From NCBI GenBank assembly GCA_028285035.1, contig JANQQF010000124.1, positions 62,001-126,000 on the forward strand: a stretch of 64,000 nt of DNA, written 5' to 3'. This DNA comes from Phycisphaerae bacterium. Lineage in GTDB: Bacteria > Chloroflexota > Anaerolineae > 4572-78 > J111. The notes beneath the pieces are model-generated. The model had not been told where the DNA came from, made no database searches, and saw only the letters and a list, made by a program, of their open reading frames with translations. Below are positions 8,801-16,722 of this stretch, one piece after another. The position numbers and the translations under genes are program-made. How positions within the stretch are numbered: position 1 is the stretch's first letter; each line of letters opens with the position of its first letter.

Positions 8801-11296
8801 GCCTCTTTGGAAGGCGATTGGGTGAAAGGTCTGGCTGATAATGACAACGTCATTGGTATCAAGGTGCTGGCTCCCAGCAACTTCTCTTTCAATACCTCAG
8901 CGGTCGATGTTGAGGAGCAGTATGATTACACCTTACAACATCTTGATAGTGACCTGGAATTACACGAGCTGACATTACAAACTACTGGTACTTTGCCCCG
9001 GTTTATCACAGTATTCTACCCCAGCACAAACAGCACTTGGGATGCTAAGCCAACTGTCAATTTGTTAAATGAGACAAATGATGGAGCTAGTGTTGAAGTC
9101 GTTCACCAAAGCAGCGAACGTGAAGTGACGCTGGTCAACTACGGCGATACAAACAATGTTAGTCTGGGGGATTACACCCTGGATGGGAAAGCGGCCAGTA
9201 TCTCATTTGATAGCAGTGGTCAACGAGATGGATACTTCCTGGCTGAAGGCACAAGCTTAAAAGACAGTAGCTTGGTCACCTCAGCGGGAAGTCAATATTC
9301 AGATGTATTAGTGACCCAATTACCAGCAGGGACGACCTTTGAAGCTAATTTCAGCGGTACGGACTTGACCGTGAGTGGTAGTGGGGTGACTCAATTTGCG
9401 GCATATGCGCCGGTCACGGTGCAGCGTTTGTTTATTCAAACTGTGGATAGCGACAATCGAGTAAGCATTACTGAAATCCCTTCAAACGCTTACACTCAAG
9501 TAGGTGATTATATCTATTACAACGTCGCCGCACCTGATACCGCAATTAGTGGCGTTAATATAAATAGTAGTAGTCCGACGGAACTTGGTCAGGCGACGGA
9601 TCTGAGCGTATCGGTGAGCACCGGGACAAACATCATCTACGACTGGAATTTGGGTGATGGAACGGTAATTTCGAATGGTGGTACCAATGTGAGTCACAGT
9701 TATGCTGCAATCGGTAGCTACACGGTAGAGGTAATGGCTACGAATGGAGTTGGTAGCGAAACGGCCAGTGTCGTCGTTGAAGTCGTAGATCCGACACCAC
9801 CGCCAGCCGATGAGCCTATCACTGGGATGAATGTGACGGGCGATAGCCCAACCGAGATTGGCCAGAGTACAGCGTTGAATGTGACCGTAGCTGGTGGCAC
9901 AAATATCACCTATGACTGGAACTTGGGTGATGGAACGGTCATCATTGATGGTGGAGCAGCCATTGATCATACGTATGGCGAAACCGGAGTTTTCACGGTG
10001 TTAATTACCGGCACAAATAATGCGGGTATGACAACGGCAAGTACCGGGGTGACGATTGAGGCAATTGGGATTGATTTGCTTGGTCCGGCTGAAGGAAGCA
10101 CACAGGCTCAACCACAATTTGATTGGGAAGACGTTACCGGAGCAACCAACTATCAAATCCAAATGTCTGATAGCGATGACTTTAGCACGCTGTTGCTCGA
10201 TCAAGCCGTGCTAAATAGCGACTATACCTTTACCAGCATTCAAACGGGGCAATACTTCTGGCGCGTGATTGTGAATGGTGGACTCGCAGATGGGCTACAA
10301 TCAGAGGTTCGGTCGATGCAATTGGTCAACTACAATGGCGATGATGATGGCGATGTGTTGCCTAACGGCTGGGAGTTGCACGGATATGATGCTGAGAATG
10401 ATGGCATCATCGAGGTTGATTTGCCAGCCTTGGGCGCGAACTATCGTCACAAAGACATCTTTGTTGAGATGGATTATATGGAGCGGGCCTCAGCCACGAA
10501 TGGTTTGGCTCCGAACCAAAATGTAATCGATCAAATCACAGCGATCTTTGCCAATGCGCCAGTATCTAATCCCGATGGGGTGGACGGCATCAATATTCAC
10601 CTTGAGCTGGATGATCTAGTACCCTATGATAAGAATATTCCCTGGGATGACGGGGAGATAACCGAGTTCATGGCCTTGAAAGATGCTTACTACGATACGA
10701 ACAATCAAAAAATATATCACTATATGATCTGGGTTAATCGATATGGCGGACACACTGCAGAAACACCAGTGACCATCGGTGTCTCAAAACGCGTGCCGGG
10801 TGAATTCTTCTTTGTGAGCTTGGGACACTTCAATGGGGGAAATGGTGGAACGGATACCCAAAAAGTGGCTGCATTTGTTCACGAGTTGGGGCACAACCTT
10901 GGCTTTGGCCATGGTGGAGGCAACACCCGAAACTACAAGCCCAACTACTTTAGCGCAATGAACTACTGGTGGGCTTTGGCGGGTATCCCAGATGGGACAG
11001 CCAAGATCGATTACCAGGGCTTCACGTTGCCGACGTTGGATGAAAGCAACTTGGATGAAACCGTAGGCTTGAATGGTGGTGGGTTGTTGACCGGATACAC
11101 AACGAGCTACTACTGTCCAGATGGATCAACCCAGACGGTCGCTGCAGATGGTCCAATCGATTGGAATTGTGATGGAGATGACACCGATACTGGGATTCAG
11201 GTTGACCTTAATGATGATGGGAACATTAATAGCCTAAGTTCTCAAAATGACTGGGACTCCATTGTCTTTGATGGAGGTGGTCGTCTTGGCCCTTAA
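2807..11296 (+). CDS. Giant secreted polysaccharide-lyase-like / metalloprotease fusion with PKD and propeller-like modules
   Basis: Start chosen at ATG 2807 because AGGAGAG (2798-2804) precedes it; this gives 2829 residues with an N-terminal signal peptide ending near VYGQ. Order: signal peptide, a short N-terminal region with VYLPLI (about residue 106), repeat module 1 (nt ~3165-3960), two PKDs, repeat module 2 (~4480-5240), three PKDs, repeat module 3 (~6015-6775), one PKD, a heparinase II/III / alginate-lyase-like region (~7045-9400), two PKDs, an FN3-like domain, and a metzincin-type peptidase with HELGHNLGFGH (H2692) and SAMNY. The lyase region has NNH (residues 1576-1578), as in NNH-type lyases, and a beta-sandwich block (AHVHADSNGF, SHNTITVGG). 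This combination suggests one cell-surface enzyme that attacks uronate- or glycosaminoglycan-like polysaccharide and protein together; substrates are inferred. Terminators flank it, so it is monocistronic. Confidence 0.85.
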   Translation: MNTRNLQKLIRYLLFVAILISLTYISPSSTVYGQEGISEPQRYVIYNATSESDLTKIVSAGVSIDSITFDLVEVTADATQVSTLQDLGYDIELMADPIVNWKGAYTVYLPLITNNLVPSSEPITILTNGDSILHLTIAEGGSFTFGTLAGIANEDIFRFIDNDFELVFDGSDVGVLPSIDAFHVVDDTTILFSVRSATTLNGLAVTDADIVQFTATSLGDTTAGTFSMYFDGSDVELTTSSEDVDAFSILDDGRLLISTVGNPAVTGVSSPRDEDILVFDPTNLGDTTSGSWDIYFDSSDEGLSVSNDGVDGLAIDSDGVMYFSARADFTATGVSGDGSDVFYCDPVTLGITTDCNFVSTYFFDSDANGLTGSTVDGIGLVQSAEDQPIVGLNATNDGPTTIGDSTTLSASVSDGNVTTYTWNLGDGTIVNGTIVDHTYSAVGEYTAMVTAENSLGSVTASTTVTVVDVVVEAPVANFSSSSPTQLGDPTSFINSSTGTDLSYEWNFGDGSPVSTEANPTHTYAEAGIYTVLMTAINTAGSSTISDQVVVTSPPAQGTPLLYMTFSSGGSYDVGSVTGMQNEDIISYDGTNFEMVFDGSDVGVLPSVDAIKIVDEDTILMSFRSGTTVGDLTVSDADIVQFDAISLGDTTAGTFSLYFDGSDVELTMSSEDVDGIDILEDGRLLISTTGNPSVTGLSSLRDEDILAFTPSSLGDTTAGTWAMYFDAGDVGLTTSNEGINGLAQTTDSDLYLSTVGSFAVTGLSGDDEDVFMCELTSEGDTTACTFDPTLAFDGDGFGLSGNELDGLDYSEGGDSPSGPAPVAGFTSTSPDEVGEVTSFTNSTTGSNVSYEWSFGDGATSTEENPSHTYAVAGDYTVVMIATNSGGSDTASATVTITDPPPTPDPITGLAASNDGPTEVGQSTSLSASVTGGTNVNYLWSFGDGQNGTGASVNHTYAQTGVYTATVFASNEVSSEIATTLVQVVDQAPVAIFSSSSPDQLGETTSFTNSSLGTNLSYEWDFGDDSAVSTEVNPTHTYAETGTYTVLMTASNGVGSSTMSEQIEITSPPAQDALQLYLTFLNGGTYTVGVLTNVQNEDIVRYDGNDFEMVFDGSDVGVVGSIDAFHVVDEDTILLSVRAATTLGGLAVTDADIVQFDATSLGETTAGTFSMYFDGSDVELTTSSEDVDGIAILEDGRLLISTTGNPDVTGLSSLRDEDILAFTPSSLGDTTAGTWAMYFDAGDVGLTTSDEGITGIFVTSDNELYLSTRGSFAVSGLSGADEDVFKCSLTSEGDTTACDYDPALVFDGDAFGLDGNDIEGLSLFAPDDPGPTPPVAGFTSSSPDELGQVTSFVNTSTGSNLSYEWSFGDGATSTDENPTHTYAETGTFIVLLTATNTDGSSTASQQIIINDAPPVTELVHPYIAFTPAELATVKAAVQVIGDPRQDMLASLEDGYLADYDSNPALGNDMFLNAVAYAVTEDDKYLTRSRATMLDFVTTETCWDKSSNGQCRRDRIAGINMIDVGMTYDILYQSLSESDRQTVRDVLFHQGCMQYEAATWGKNNTAEGWSNWWYNAYTNNHYTSSLAGLAMVAMVLEPEEDLLGTCSSSNKDGASFTTTVSDWLDYSIDNFNTAKIVWDEIEDGHWPEGDIYQTAAFAELTVVVFALDRLHGTDFATSPIIEQFPQYYLYDSAPNQRWNNIQNAGDATSARRRSFRFLKDLRMLARLNNDEVAQGLADEIIADLGGRPKSGGSSIGDLPFKEIAHELFFYDPTVAAKRPDELAIHRSQQMTDAEEVYMWSDWGDNALVAALHSGPPGGDSSFDHAKTNYNGRVWAGGGQVPQEFKPATAHVHADSNGFYLYGNGTYLIPEVGVYRDDRALWASSTTSHNTITVGGKDQIGGCLDNTSCTGDEEYVPYGNADLYHGKDEYWNQANVGITTFATAANYDFTVGDATDAYASSEGVDEFTRNIMFVEKSYFVMMDDIRLSSSNQVDWHMHTQDGASLEGDWVKGLADNDNVIGIKVLAPSNFSFNTSAVDVEEQYDYTLQHLDSDLELHELTLQTTGTLPRFITVFYPSTNSTWDAKPTVNLLNETNDGASVEVVHQSSEREVTLVNYGDTNNVSLGDYTLDGKAASISFDSSGQRDGYFLAEGTSLKDSSLVTSAGSQYSDVLVTQLPAGTTFEANFSGTDLTVSGSGVTQFAAYAPVTVQRLFIQTVDSDNRVSITEIPSNAYTQVGDYIYYNVAAPDTAISGVNINSSSPTELGQATDLSVSVSTGTNIIYDWNLGDGTVISNGGTNVSHSYAAIGSYTVEVMATNGVGSETASVVVEVVDPTPPPADEPITGMNVTGDSPTEIGQSTALNVTVAGGTNITYDWNLGDGTVIIDGGAAIDHTYGETGVFTVLITGTNNAGMTTASTGVTIEAIGIDLLGPAEGSTQAQPQFDWEDVTGATNYQIQMSDSDDFSTLLLDQAVLNSDYTFTSIQTGQYFWRVIVNGGLADGLQSEVRSMQLVNYNGDDDGDVLPNGWELHGYDAENDGIIEVDLPALGANYRHKDIFVEMDYMERASATNGLAPNQNVIDQITAIFANAPVSNPDGVDGINIHLELDDLVPYDKNIPWDDGEITEFMALKDAYYDTNNQKIYHYMIWVNRYGGHTAETPVTIGVSKRVPGEFFFVSLGHFNGGNGGTDTQKVAAFVHELGHNLGFGHGGGNTRNYKPNYFSAMNYWWALAGIPDGTAKIDYQGFTLPTLDESNLDETVGLNGGGLLTGYTTSYYCPDGSTQTVAADGPIDWNCDGDDTDTGIQVDLNDDGNINSLSSQNDWDSIVFDGGGRLGP

Positions 11297-11349
11297 TTTT
11301 ATAGGTAGTCATCCCTGATTTTAGAGAGGGACTCCAGAAATTTTATTCC

Positions 11350-11387
11350 AAAGGAATGTCTTTTTAGAGGCATTCCTTTTTCTTTTT
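11350..11387 (+). terminator. Rho-independent terminator
   Basis: Stem AAAGGAATG (11350-11358) pairs with CATTCCTTT (11371-11379) and is followed by TTCTTTTT. It ends the giant lyase-protease gene. Confidence 0.85.
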
Positions 11388-11435
11388 AATATTAATGAAT
11401 ATGTATCTAAAAAACCTTAAGAAGCTCGGCTTTCC

Positions 11436-11468
11436 TCAAACCAGATTCAAACCTAAGTATGTTAATAT
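11436..11468 (+). promoter_or_regulatory. Putative promoter with the same upstream box as at 2691
   Basis: TCAAACCAGATTCAAACC (11436-11453) matches the box at 2691-2708 at 16 of 18 positions and is likewise 9 nt before a -10-like hexamer (TAATAT, 11463-11468). Both are followed by a GTAGGT word. The -10 is 91 nt before the ATG. Shared regulation of the two secreted enzymes is inferred. Confidence 0.55.
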
Positions 11469-11559
11469 GAGTAGGTCTAAAATAGGGCTTTTTGAATAAA
11501 TCGGATCTATTAATAAATAGATTGGTTTGATCAGTTTATTGTTTGGGGGATAGAATTTT

Positions 11560-14043
11560 ATGGTACAGTCTGTACGACATTATCCGATTAAAACGATGTT
11601 TGCAGTTAGTATCGCTGTTACGATTATTTTTTTGTTAACAACAAGTGGTAGAGCCATTTCTTCAAGCGACATTCAAACGAACAATGTATCATCTTCCCTC
11701 CCTACTCTTGTTCAACCTATTACTATAGAATCTGAAGTAGAGATTAAGGCTCGTCCCCTCAATACAGACCCTGATCTGGTCGCGCATTGGACCTTAGACG
11801 TTGATTCTGGCCAATGGTTAGATATTTCAGGGAATGACAATCATTTGACTGAAGGCAATAATGGGGTCAGTGTAACTGACGGTCCAGTAAACTCAGCCGC
11901 AAATTTTGATTTGAGTCAAAAGGGATATCTTGAAATTTTAGATGAAGATCAGCAGGGGCTTGATGTGACGGGGAGTTTGACCTTAGCTGGCTGGATGAAT
12001 ACAAATAATCCGTGGATGCGTCAATCACTGATTAGTAAATATGACGGTGAGCCGACGGATAATCGCGCTTATGAGCTGTATCTAAGTGGTCGAAATCAAA
12101 TAGGATTTGTTGCGTCAAAAGATGGTAAGATTACCCAAGCCTATGAACTTCAAGCTAGAACTGATGAATATATTGTCGCCGGAGTGTGGTATCACGTCGC
12201 TGCTGTATTTAATGCCAGTACCAAAACTATGGCTGTCTATCTAAATGGTGAATTAGTTGACTTGATATCTGTAAATCATAATAAAATTTATAATTCATCC
12301 GCCCCCTTGGTTCTGGGTGGCGATTATGCGTTCGGATATGCCGATCGATATTTTGATGGGGCGCTTGACGATTGGCGAGTGTATAGCCGAGCCTTGAGTG
12401 GCTCTGAAATTAATGATCTTGTAGATGCTGGCACGCCGCCCGATCCAATTACCCCGCCTTCATTTCCCACACCACTTGAGCGTACAAAAGTTGTTTGTGA
12501 GCCGAGTGGTGGGAGTGGTGGTTTATCGGCAGGTACAAGCACAGTAACCACTATTGAAGGATTAAATGTAGATATTTTAGTTGGGGATGGGTACGATCCT
12601 AGTGAGCCAACCTATCTTGGCTTTTTCTTGCACGGTGATGGTGGGGTATACACTAGATTTTTTGGGAAGGGTAAGAATGACCCTCTCGTAAAATTTGTCA
12701 ATGATAACAACTGGGTTGCAATCTCACCACAAGCCCCACTTGGGACAGATGGACAAAATATTTGGTGGAATGAAGATAACTGGGCTGTTGGGGTCAATTA
12801 TGTTGATAAATTTACGGACCTGCTGGATACAATGTTTGATGACTATAATCTTTGTCGCAACATCATCTTTGGCTCTGGGGGGTCGGGTGGACCTGAATTT
12901 ATGACCCGTCTCTTTGTGCCACAAAAAGGGGCTGAATATCCCACCCACACAGTCCTAGGCTGTGGCGGGGGACAGGGTGAAGGCAAGAGTGCTATCCGGG
13001 ATAGTGTTGTGGCGCTTGGTCAAAATTCCGATGCGATTAATCGCTCTACGATGGCCTTTGTTTATGGAACAGAGGATTACTTGTATAATTCTGTTTTGGG
13101 TGGATCTGGTTTGTATCAATATGGCGGCTTTCATGTGATTGATAATCTGATGGTGGATGCAGGGCATTGTAATGAGTGGACTGCGGCTGGATTGCCATCA
13201 TTAAGCGAGCAAATCGTGATCCATTGGCAACTCATTCTGGAGGATTTAGGGCTGATTCCGCCCGAAGCTAACTTTACGAGCGAGACAACCGTCGAACTGG
13301 GTGAGGCTGTTAACATTACAAATAATTCTACCGGGAAATTTTTGGAGTACAGTTGGAATTTTGGCGATGGCTCTGCGAGTAGTGAGGCAGACCCAAGCCA
13401 GCACTACTATCTCAATCCTGGCACTTATGTAACCACCTTAACAATTTCTAATGCAGTTGGCACCGATACCTTTTCAAAGACTGTTATGGTAAGCCCACAT
13501 TCATCGGGAACACAACCCATTATCGGTCTCACCATCAGTAATGATGGGCCAACGACACTAGGTGGTGTTACACAGTTGTCGGCTAATATTTTGGCCGGTG
13601 AGAATGTAATCTACGATTGGGATTTAGGAGATGGTACCTCATTTGATAATAGTGGTACCTCACTCAACCATACATATTCCAATGTGGGAGATTTTGTTGT
13701 AACAGTTGAAGCGTCAAGTTCAGCCAATACCGTGGTGGCTACTACCACAGTTACGATTCAAGAAATTACCCCCATCGCAAATTTTGTTAGCTCGGCCCCT
13801 TCTTCATTGGGAAGTATCACCACATTTGAAAATCAATCTACTGGGTCTAATTTGAGCTATACCTGGAATTTTGGCGACGGCTCAGCAACGAGTAGTGAGA
13901 CTAACCCAACCCATACCTACCCCACCACGGGAACGTTTACCGTCAGGTTGACGGCAACAAACTCTGCGGGCGCAAATACCTATAGTGACACAATTTCGAT
14001 TGTTGCGTCGACCCCCGTCTATTTGCCTCTTCTTGTCAAATAA
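11560..14043 (+). CDS. Secreted LamG - alpha/beta hydrolase - PKD protein
   Basis: 827 residues with a signal peptide (hydrophobic AVSIAVTIIFLLTTSG). Residues ~68-290 form a LamG/concanavalin-like domain (GSLTLAGWMN, WYHVAAVFN, LDDWRVYSRAL), usually carbohydrate-binding. Residues ~305-565 form an esterase-like alpha/beta hydrolase with GGSGG around the candidate nucleophile S442, an Asp candidate in YGTEDY and a His candidate in DAGHCNEW. Three PKD domains follow, and the protein ends in VYLPLLVK. A GGGGGA sequence 10 nt before the ATG serves as the RBS. The hydrolase domain is homologous to the next gene. The fold resembles extracellular esterases such as PHB-depolymerase or feruloyl-esterase relatives, but the exact substrate cannot be read from sequence. 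It has its own terminator and a promoter box shared with the giant lyase-protease. Confidence 0.8.
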   Translation: MVQSVRHYPIKTMFAVSIAVTIIFLLTTSGRAISSSDIQTNNVSSSLPTLVQPITIESEVEIKARPLNTDPDLVAHWTLDVDSGQWLDISGNDNHLTEGNNGVSVTDGPVNSAANFDLSQKGYLEILDEDQQGLDVTGSLTLAGWMNTNNPWMRQSLISKYDGEPTDNRAYELYLSGRNQIGFVASKDGKITQAYELQARTDEYIVAGVWYHVAAVFNASTKTMAVYLNGELVDLISVNHNKIYNSSAPLVLGGDYAFGYADRYFDGALDDWRVYSRALSGSEINDLVDAGTPPDPITPPSFPTPLERTKVVCEPSGGSGGLSAGTSTVTTIEGLNVDILVGDGYDPSEPTYLGFFLHGDGGVYTRFFGKGKNDPLVKFVNDNNWVAISPQAPLGTDGQNIWWNEDNWAVGVNYVDKFTDLLDTMFDDYNLCRNIIFGSGGSGGPEFMTRLFVPQKGAEYPTHTVLGCGGGQGEGKSAIRDSVVALGQNSDAINRSTMAFVYGTEDYLYNSVLGGSGLYQYGGFHVIDNLMVDAGHCNEWTAAGLPSLSEQIVIHWQLILEDLGLIPPEANFTSETTVELGEAVNITNNSTGKFLEYSWNFGDGSASSEADPSQHYYLNPGTYVTTLTISNAVGTDTFSKTVMVSPHSSGTQPIIGLTISNDGPTTLGGVTQLSANILAGENVIYDWDLGDGTSFDNSGTSLNHTYSNVGDFVVTVEASSSANTVVATTTVTIQEITPIANFVSSAPSSLGSITTFENQSTGSNLSYTWNFGDGSATSSETNPTHTYPTTGTFTVRLTATNSAGANTYSDTISIVASTPVYLPLLVK

Positions 14044-14065
14044 AAATATCAAATTTAATTTATGA

Positions 14066-14097
14066 AATAGGCTAAGAGTCTTCTTAGCCTATTTTTT
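14066..14097 (+). terminator. Rho-independent terminator
   Basis: Stem AATAGGCTAAG (14066-14076) pairs with CTTAGCCTATT (14083-14093), followed by a run of T, just after the LamG-hydrolase gene. Confidence 0.9.
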
Positions 14098-14225
14098 ATT
14101 AATGGTACTTTTACCTTACTGAACTTTAGCGGCAAGGTGTGGTATATATAACCCCGCTGACTTATTTGACCGATGAAGCTCATAGTCACTTTATCCAAAT
14201 CTAAGAGAATACAAGGAAAACTCTA

Positions 14226-15248
14226 ATGAACAATTTGCAAATTTCTCTAAAGATATTGACTGGAATAGCTGTAACCTTAGCAGTTACATTAGTTTTTAGC
14301 ATAACCAACGCGGCCTTAATCGGGGCTAAGTCAGATATATGGGCTGGAACCAATGCCATTGATCACAACTTTGATCAAGTTGATTTTGCCCCCATCGTTC
14401 CCCCAACAAATGCCTTATCCGAAGCTCGGCTTACTTTCACAACCGGATTTACAAATTATCTACCCGCCATTCAACGTAGTACAGTAGGACTTGCCACAGC
14501 TTGTAATCCAACGAATGGGTCAGGGGGCTTGTCCCCAGGTATCCATGATACAACATTTAATGGGGTGAGAACAGTGATTGTTGTTGGTGATGGGTATGAC
14601 CCTAACACCCCAACCTATCTTGGTTTCCATCTCCACGGTGATGGAGGCAACATTTTAAATAACTTTACAAGTAGTTCAAGTGAAGTCACCACCTTTATCA
14701 ATGAAAAGGATTGGATATTTGTCGCTCCAGAGGCCCCCAACAACTCAAATGAGTGGTGGACTAATTTTAATAGTAGTGAAGCCGATCATATTCAACACTT
14801 TGCCAATGTATTGGATGATATGTTTGCTAAATATAATATCTGTCGGAATATTGTTTTTGGTTCAAGTGGTTCAGGGGGTGGGGTCTTTTTGACCAATCAA
14901 TTCTTCCCTAATAGAGGCGGAGATTATCCTTCGCATAATGTATTAAGTTGTGGGGCGGGTTCAGCTAACTCTAGTGACCGCAACAAACTCAATACAATTG
15001 GTCAAGATGCTGATGTCGTTAGCCGCACGACCTTCTTCCATTTTTATGGTGAAGATGATAAGTCAGTTACAGCCTCGACAGTTGAAGGGAATATTGATAT
15101 GTACCAAGATGCTGGCTTTAACGCCTCTGGCCAAAAGCTCAACAATGCTGGCCATTGTAATGAATGGGTAGGTCAGGGATTTCCTAATCAACGAGAACGG
15201 ATTGTTGAAAAATGGGCTGATTTTATCGTTGATTTAGAGCTTGAGTAG
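14226..15248 (+). CDS. Secreted esterase-like alpha/beta hydrolase
   Basis: 340 residues with a clear signal peptide (MNNLQISLKILTGIAVTLAV) and an AAGGAAA ribosome site before the ATG. After a short linker containing NYLPAIQR, the protein aligns along its length with the hydrolase domain of the preceding gene: shared GGLSxG, VGDGYDP, TYLGFxLHGDGG, CRNIVFGS and GHCNEW. The nucleophile region reads GSSGSGG, so the candidate Ser216 sits in SxSxG rather than canonical GxSxG, while the neighbour keeps GxSxG. LamG and PKD domains are absent. It is probably a soluble or loosely anchored esterase that arose by duplication; the substrate is unknown. It stands alone between terminators. Confidence 0.75.
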   Translation: MNNLQISLKILTGIAVTLAVTLVFSITNAALIGAKSDIWAGTNAIDHNFDQVDFAPIVPPTNALSEARLTFTTGFTNYLPAIQRSTVGLATACNPTNGSGGLSPGIHDTTFNGVRTVIVVGDGYDPNTPTYLGFHLHGDGGNILNNFTSSSSEVTTFINEKDWIFVAPEAPNNSNEWWTNFNSSEADHIQHFANVLDDMFAKYNICRNIVFGSSGSGGGVFLTNQFFPNRGGDYPSHNVLSCGAGSANSSDRNKLNTIGQDADVVSRTTFFHFYGEDDKSVTASTVEGNIDMYQDAGFNASGQKLNNAGHCNEWVGQGFPNQRERIVEKWADFIVDLELE

Positions 15249-15261
15249 ACCTACATAACTC

Positions 15262-15294
15262 AAAGGGGGCAAGATTTTACCTTGCCCCTTTTTT
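15262..15294. terminator. Terminator between convergent genes
   Basis: AAAGGGGGCAAG (15262-15273) pairs with CTTGCCCCTTTTTT (from 15281), allowing one bulged G. A T-run lies on the + side and an A-run on the other side, so it can serve both the hydrolase gene (+) and aceA (-). Confidence 0.85.
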
Positions 15295-15315
15295 GATTCA
15301 ACTATGTTGTGCTTA

Positions 15316-16617
15316 TTAAGCTGGAACCATCTCAGTTGGCTGGAATTGTGCTTCCTCGGTTGATCCGGTTAAGGCCTTTGTTGAAGAGACTCCTTCTGAA
15401 ACAGCCTCTGAGACCATATCAAAGTAGCCTGCCCCAACCTCTCGTTGATGCTTGACCGCAGTGTAGCCCTGATTTTCTTTGGCAAACTCCGCTTCTTGTA
15501 AACGGACATAGGCTGACATACCTTCTTCGGCATAACCCCGAGCCAACTCGAACATTGAATGATTGAGCGAATGGAAACCGGCCAGGGTGATAAATTGGAA
15601 TTTGTAGCCCATCGCCCCTAATTCACGCTGAAATTTGGCAATAGTAGCCTCATCTAAATGACGTTTCCAATTGAAGGATGGTGAACAGTTGTACGAAAGC
15701 ATTTTTCCTGGGAACTGGGCGTGAATAGCCTCGGCAAAGATGCGGGCCTCTTCGAGATCGGGCGTTGAGGTTTCACACCAAATCAGGTCAGCATATGGCG
15801 CGTAGGCCAAGCCACGAGCAATTGCCGACTCCAAGCCGCCAGTTACTTTGTGGAAACCCTCTGGCGTGCGTTCGCCGGTCATGAATTTGTGATCGCGGGG
15901 ATCGACGTCGCTGGTGAGCAACTTGGCACTATCGGCATCGGTGCGAGCCATTAAAACTGTCGGAACGCCCATCACATCAGAGGCTAGTCGAGCTGCATTC
16001 AGCGTCCGAATGAATTGGCTGGTCGGCACCAAAACTTTACCACCCATGTGACCACATTTTTTCTCTGAGGCCAACTGATCTTCAAAGTGAACCCCACTGG
16101 CTCCGGCTTCGATCATGCCCTTCATCAATTCAAAAGCATTCAAAGGCCCACCAAAGCCTGCCTCGGCATCAGCTACAATCGGCGCAAACCAATTCACCCC
16201 ATTTTTGCCTTCGGAGTGATGAATTTGATCGGCGCGTTGCAATGCTTGGTTGATGCGTTTGACCACATTGGGTACGCTGTTGGCGGGATACAAACTTTGG
16301 TCGGGATACATTTGGCCGGCAATGTTAGCATCCGCAGCCACCTGCCACCCACTCAGATAAATCGCTTTGAGTCCCGCTTTGACCATCTGCATCGCCTGAT
16401 TGCCAGTCAAGGCACCTAACGCGTTTACATAATCTTCAGTATGCATCAAATTCCACAGCCGTTTGGCCCCGATTTTTGCCAACGTATGCTCAATCTGAAC
16501 TGAACCGCGTAGTTGCACCACATCTTCCGCTGTATAATTTCGTTTGATTCCTTGCCAGCGTGGGTCCTTGGCCCAGGCAGTTTCCAATGTTTCAATTGCT
16601 TTCTGTTGATCCTTCAT
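15316..16617 (-). CDS. aceA: Isocitrate lyase
   Basis: 433 residues, the length of bacterial isocitrate lyases. It cleaves isocitrate to glyoxylate and succinate, the first glyoxylate-shunt step, which allows growth on acetate and other C2 units. The family signature [14 protein letters not shown] is present around residue 187; its Cys is the catalytic acid/base. [14 protein letters not shown] and the substrate-binding [10 protein letters not shown] are also seen. The start is supported by AGGAGA upstream. It lies 105 nt downstream of aceB on the same strand and is probably co-transcribed from the aceB promoter. Confidence 0.97.
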   Translation of the reverse strand: MKDQQKAIETLETAWAKDPRWQGIKRNYTAEDVVQLRGSVQIEHTLAKIGAKRLWNLMHTEDYVNALGALTGNQAMQMVKAGLKAIYLSGWQVAADANIAGQMYPDQSLYPANSVPNVVKRINQALQRADQIHHSEGKNGVNWFAPIVADAEAGFGGPLNAFELMKGMIEAGASGVHFEDQLASEKKCGHMGGKVLVPTSQFIRTLNAARLASDVMGVPTVLMARTDADSAKLLTSDVDPRDHKFMTGERTPEGFHKVTGGLESAIARGLAYAPYADLIWCETSTPDLEEARIFAEAIHAQFPGKMLSYNCSPSFNWKRHLDEATIAKFQRELGAMGYKFQFITLAGFHSLNHSMFELARGYAEEGMSAYVRLQEAEFAKENQGYTAVKHQREVGAGYFDMVSEAVSEGVSSTKALTGSTEEAQFQPTEMVPA

Positions 16618-16666
16618 TTTTTTCTCCTATAAAAATAATTTGAGGTAAATTGATAAAACAGTACCT

Positions 16667-16699
16667 CCGCCTAGAACGATGTGGGATTGTTATAGGCGG
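16667..16699 (-). other. Hairpin in the aceB-aceA intergenic region
   Basis: CCGCCTA (16667-16673) and TAGGCGG (16693-16699) form a 7-bp stem between the two cistrons, with no T-run after it. It may mark transcript processing or partial attenuation; the role is not established. Confidence 0.4.
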
Positions 16700-16722
16700 C
16701 TTACTCCTTTGTAAACAAACGG

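Noticed and set aside
16708..16719. TTTGTAAACAAA as a regulator site
   Set aside because: It lies between aceB and aceA in AT-rich sequence, away from a promoter, and deviates from the TTTGCAAA core.
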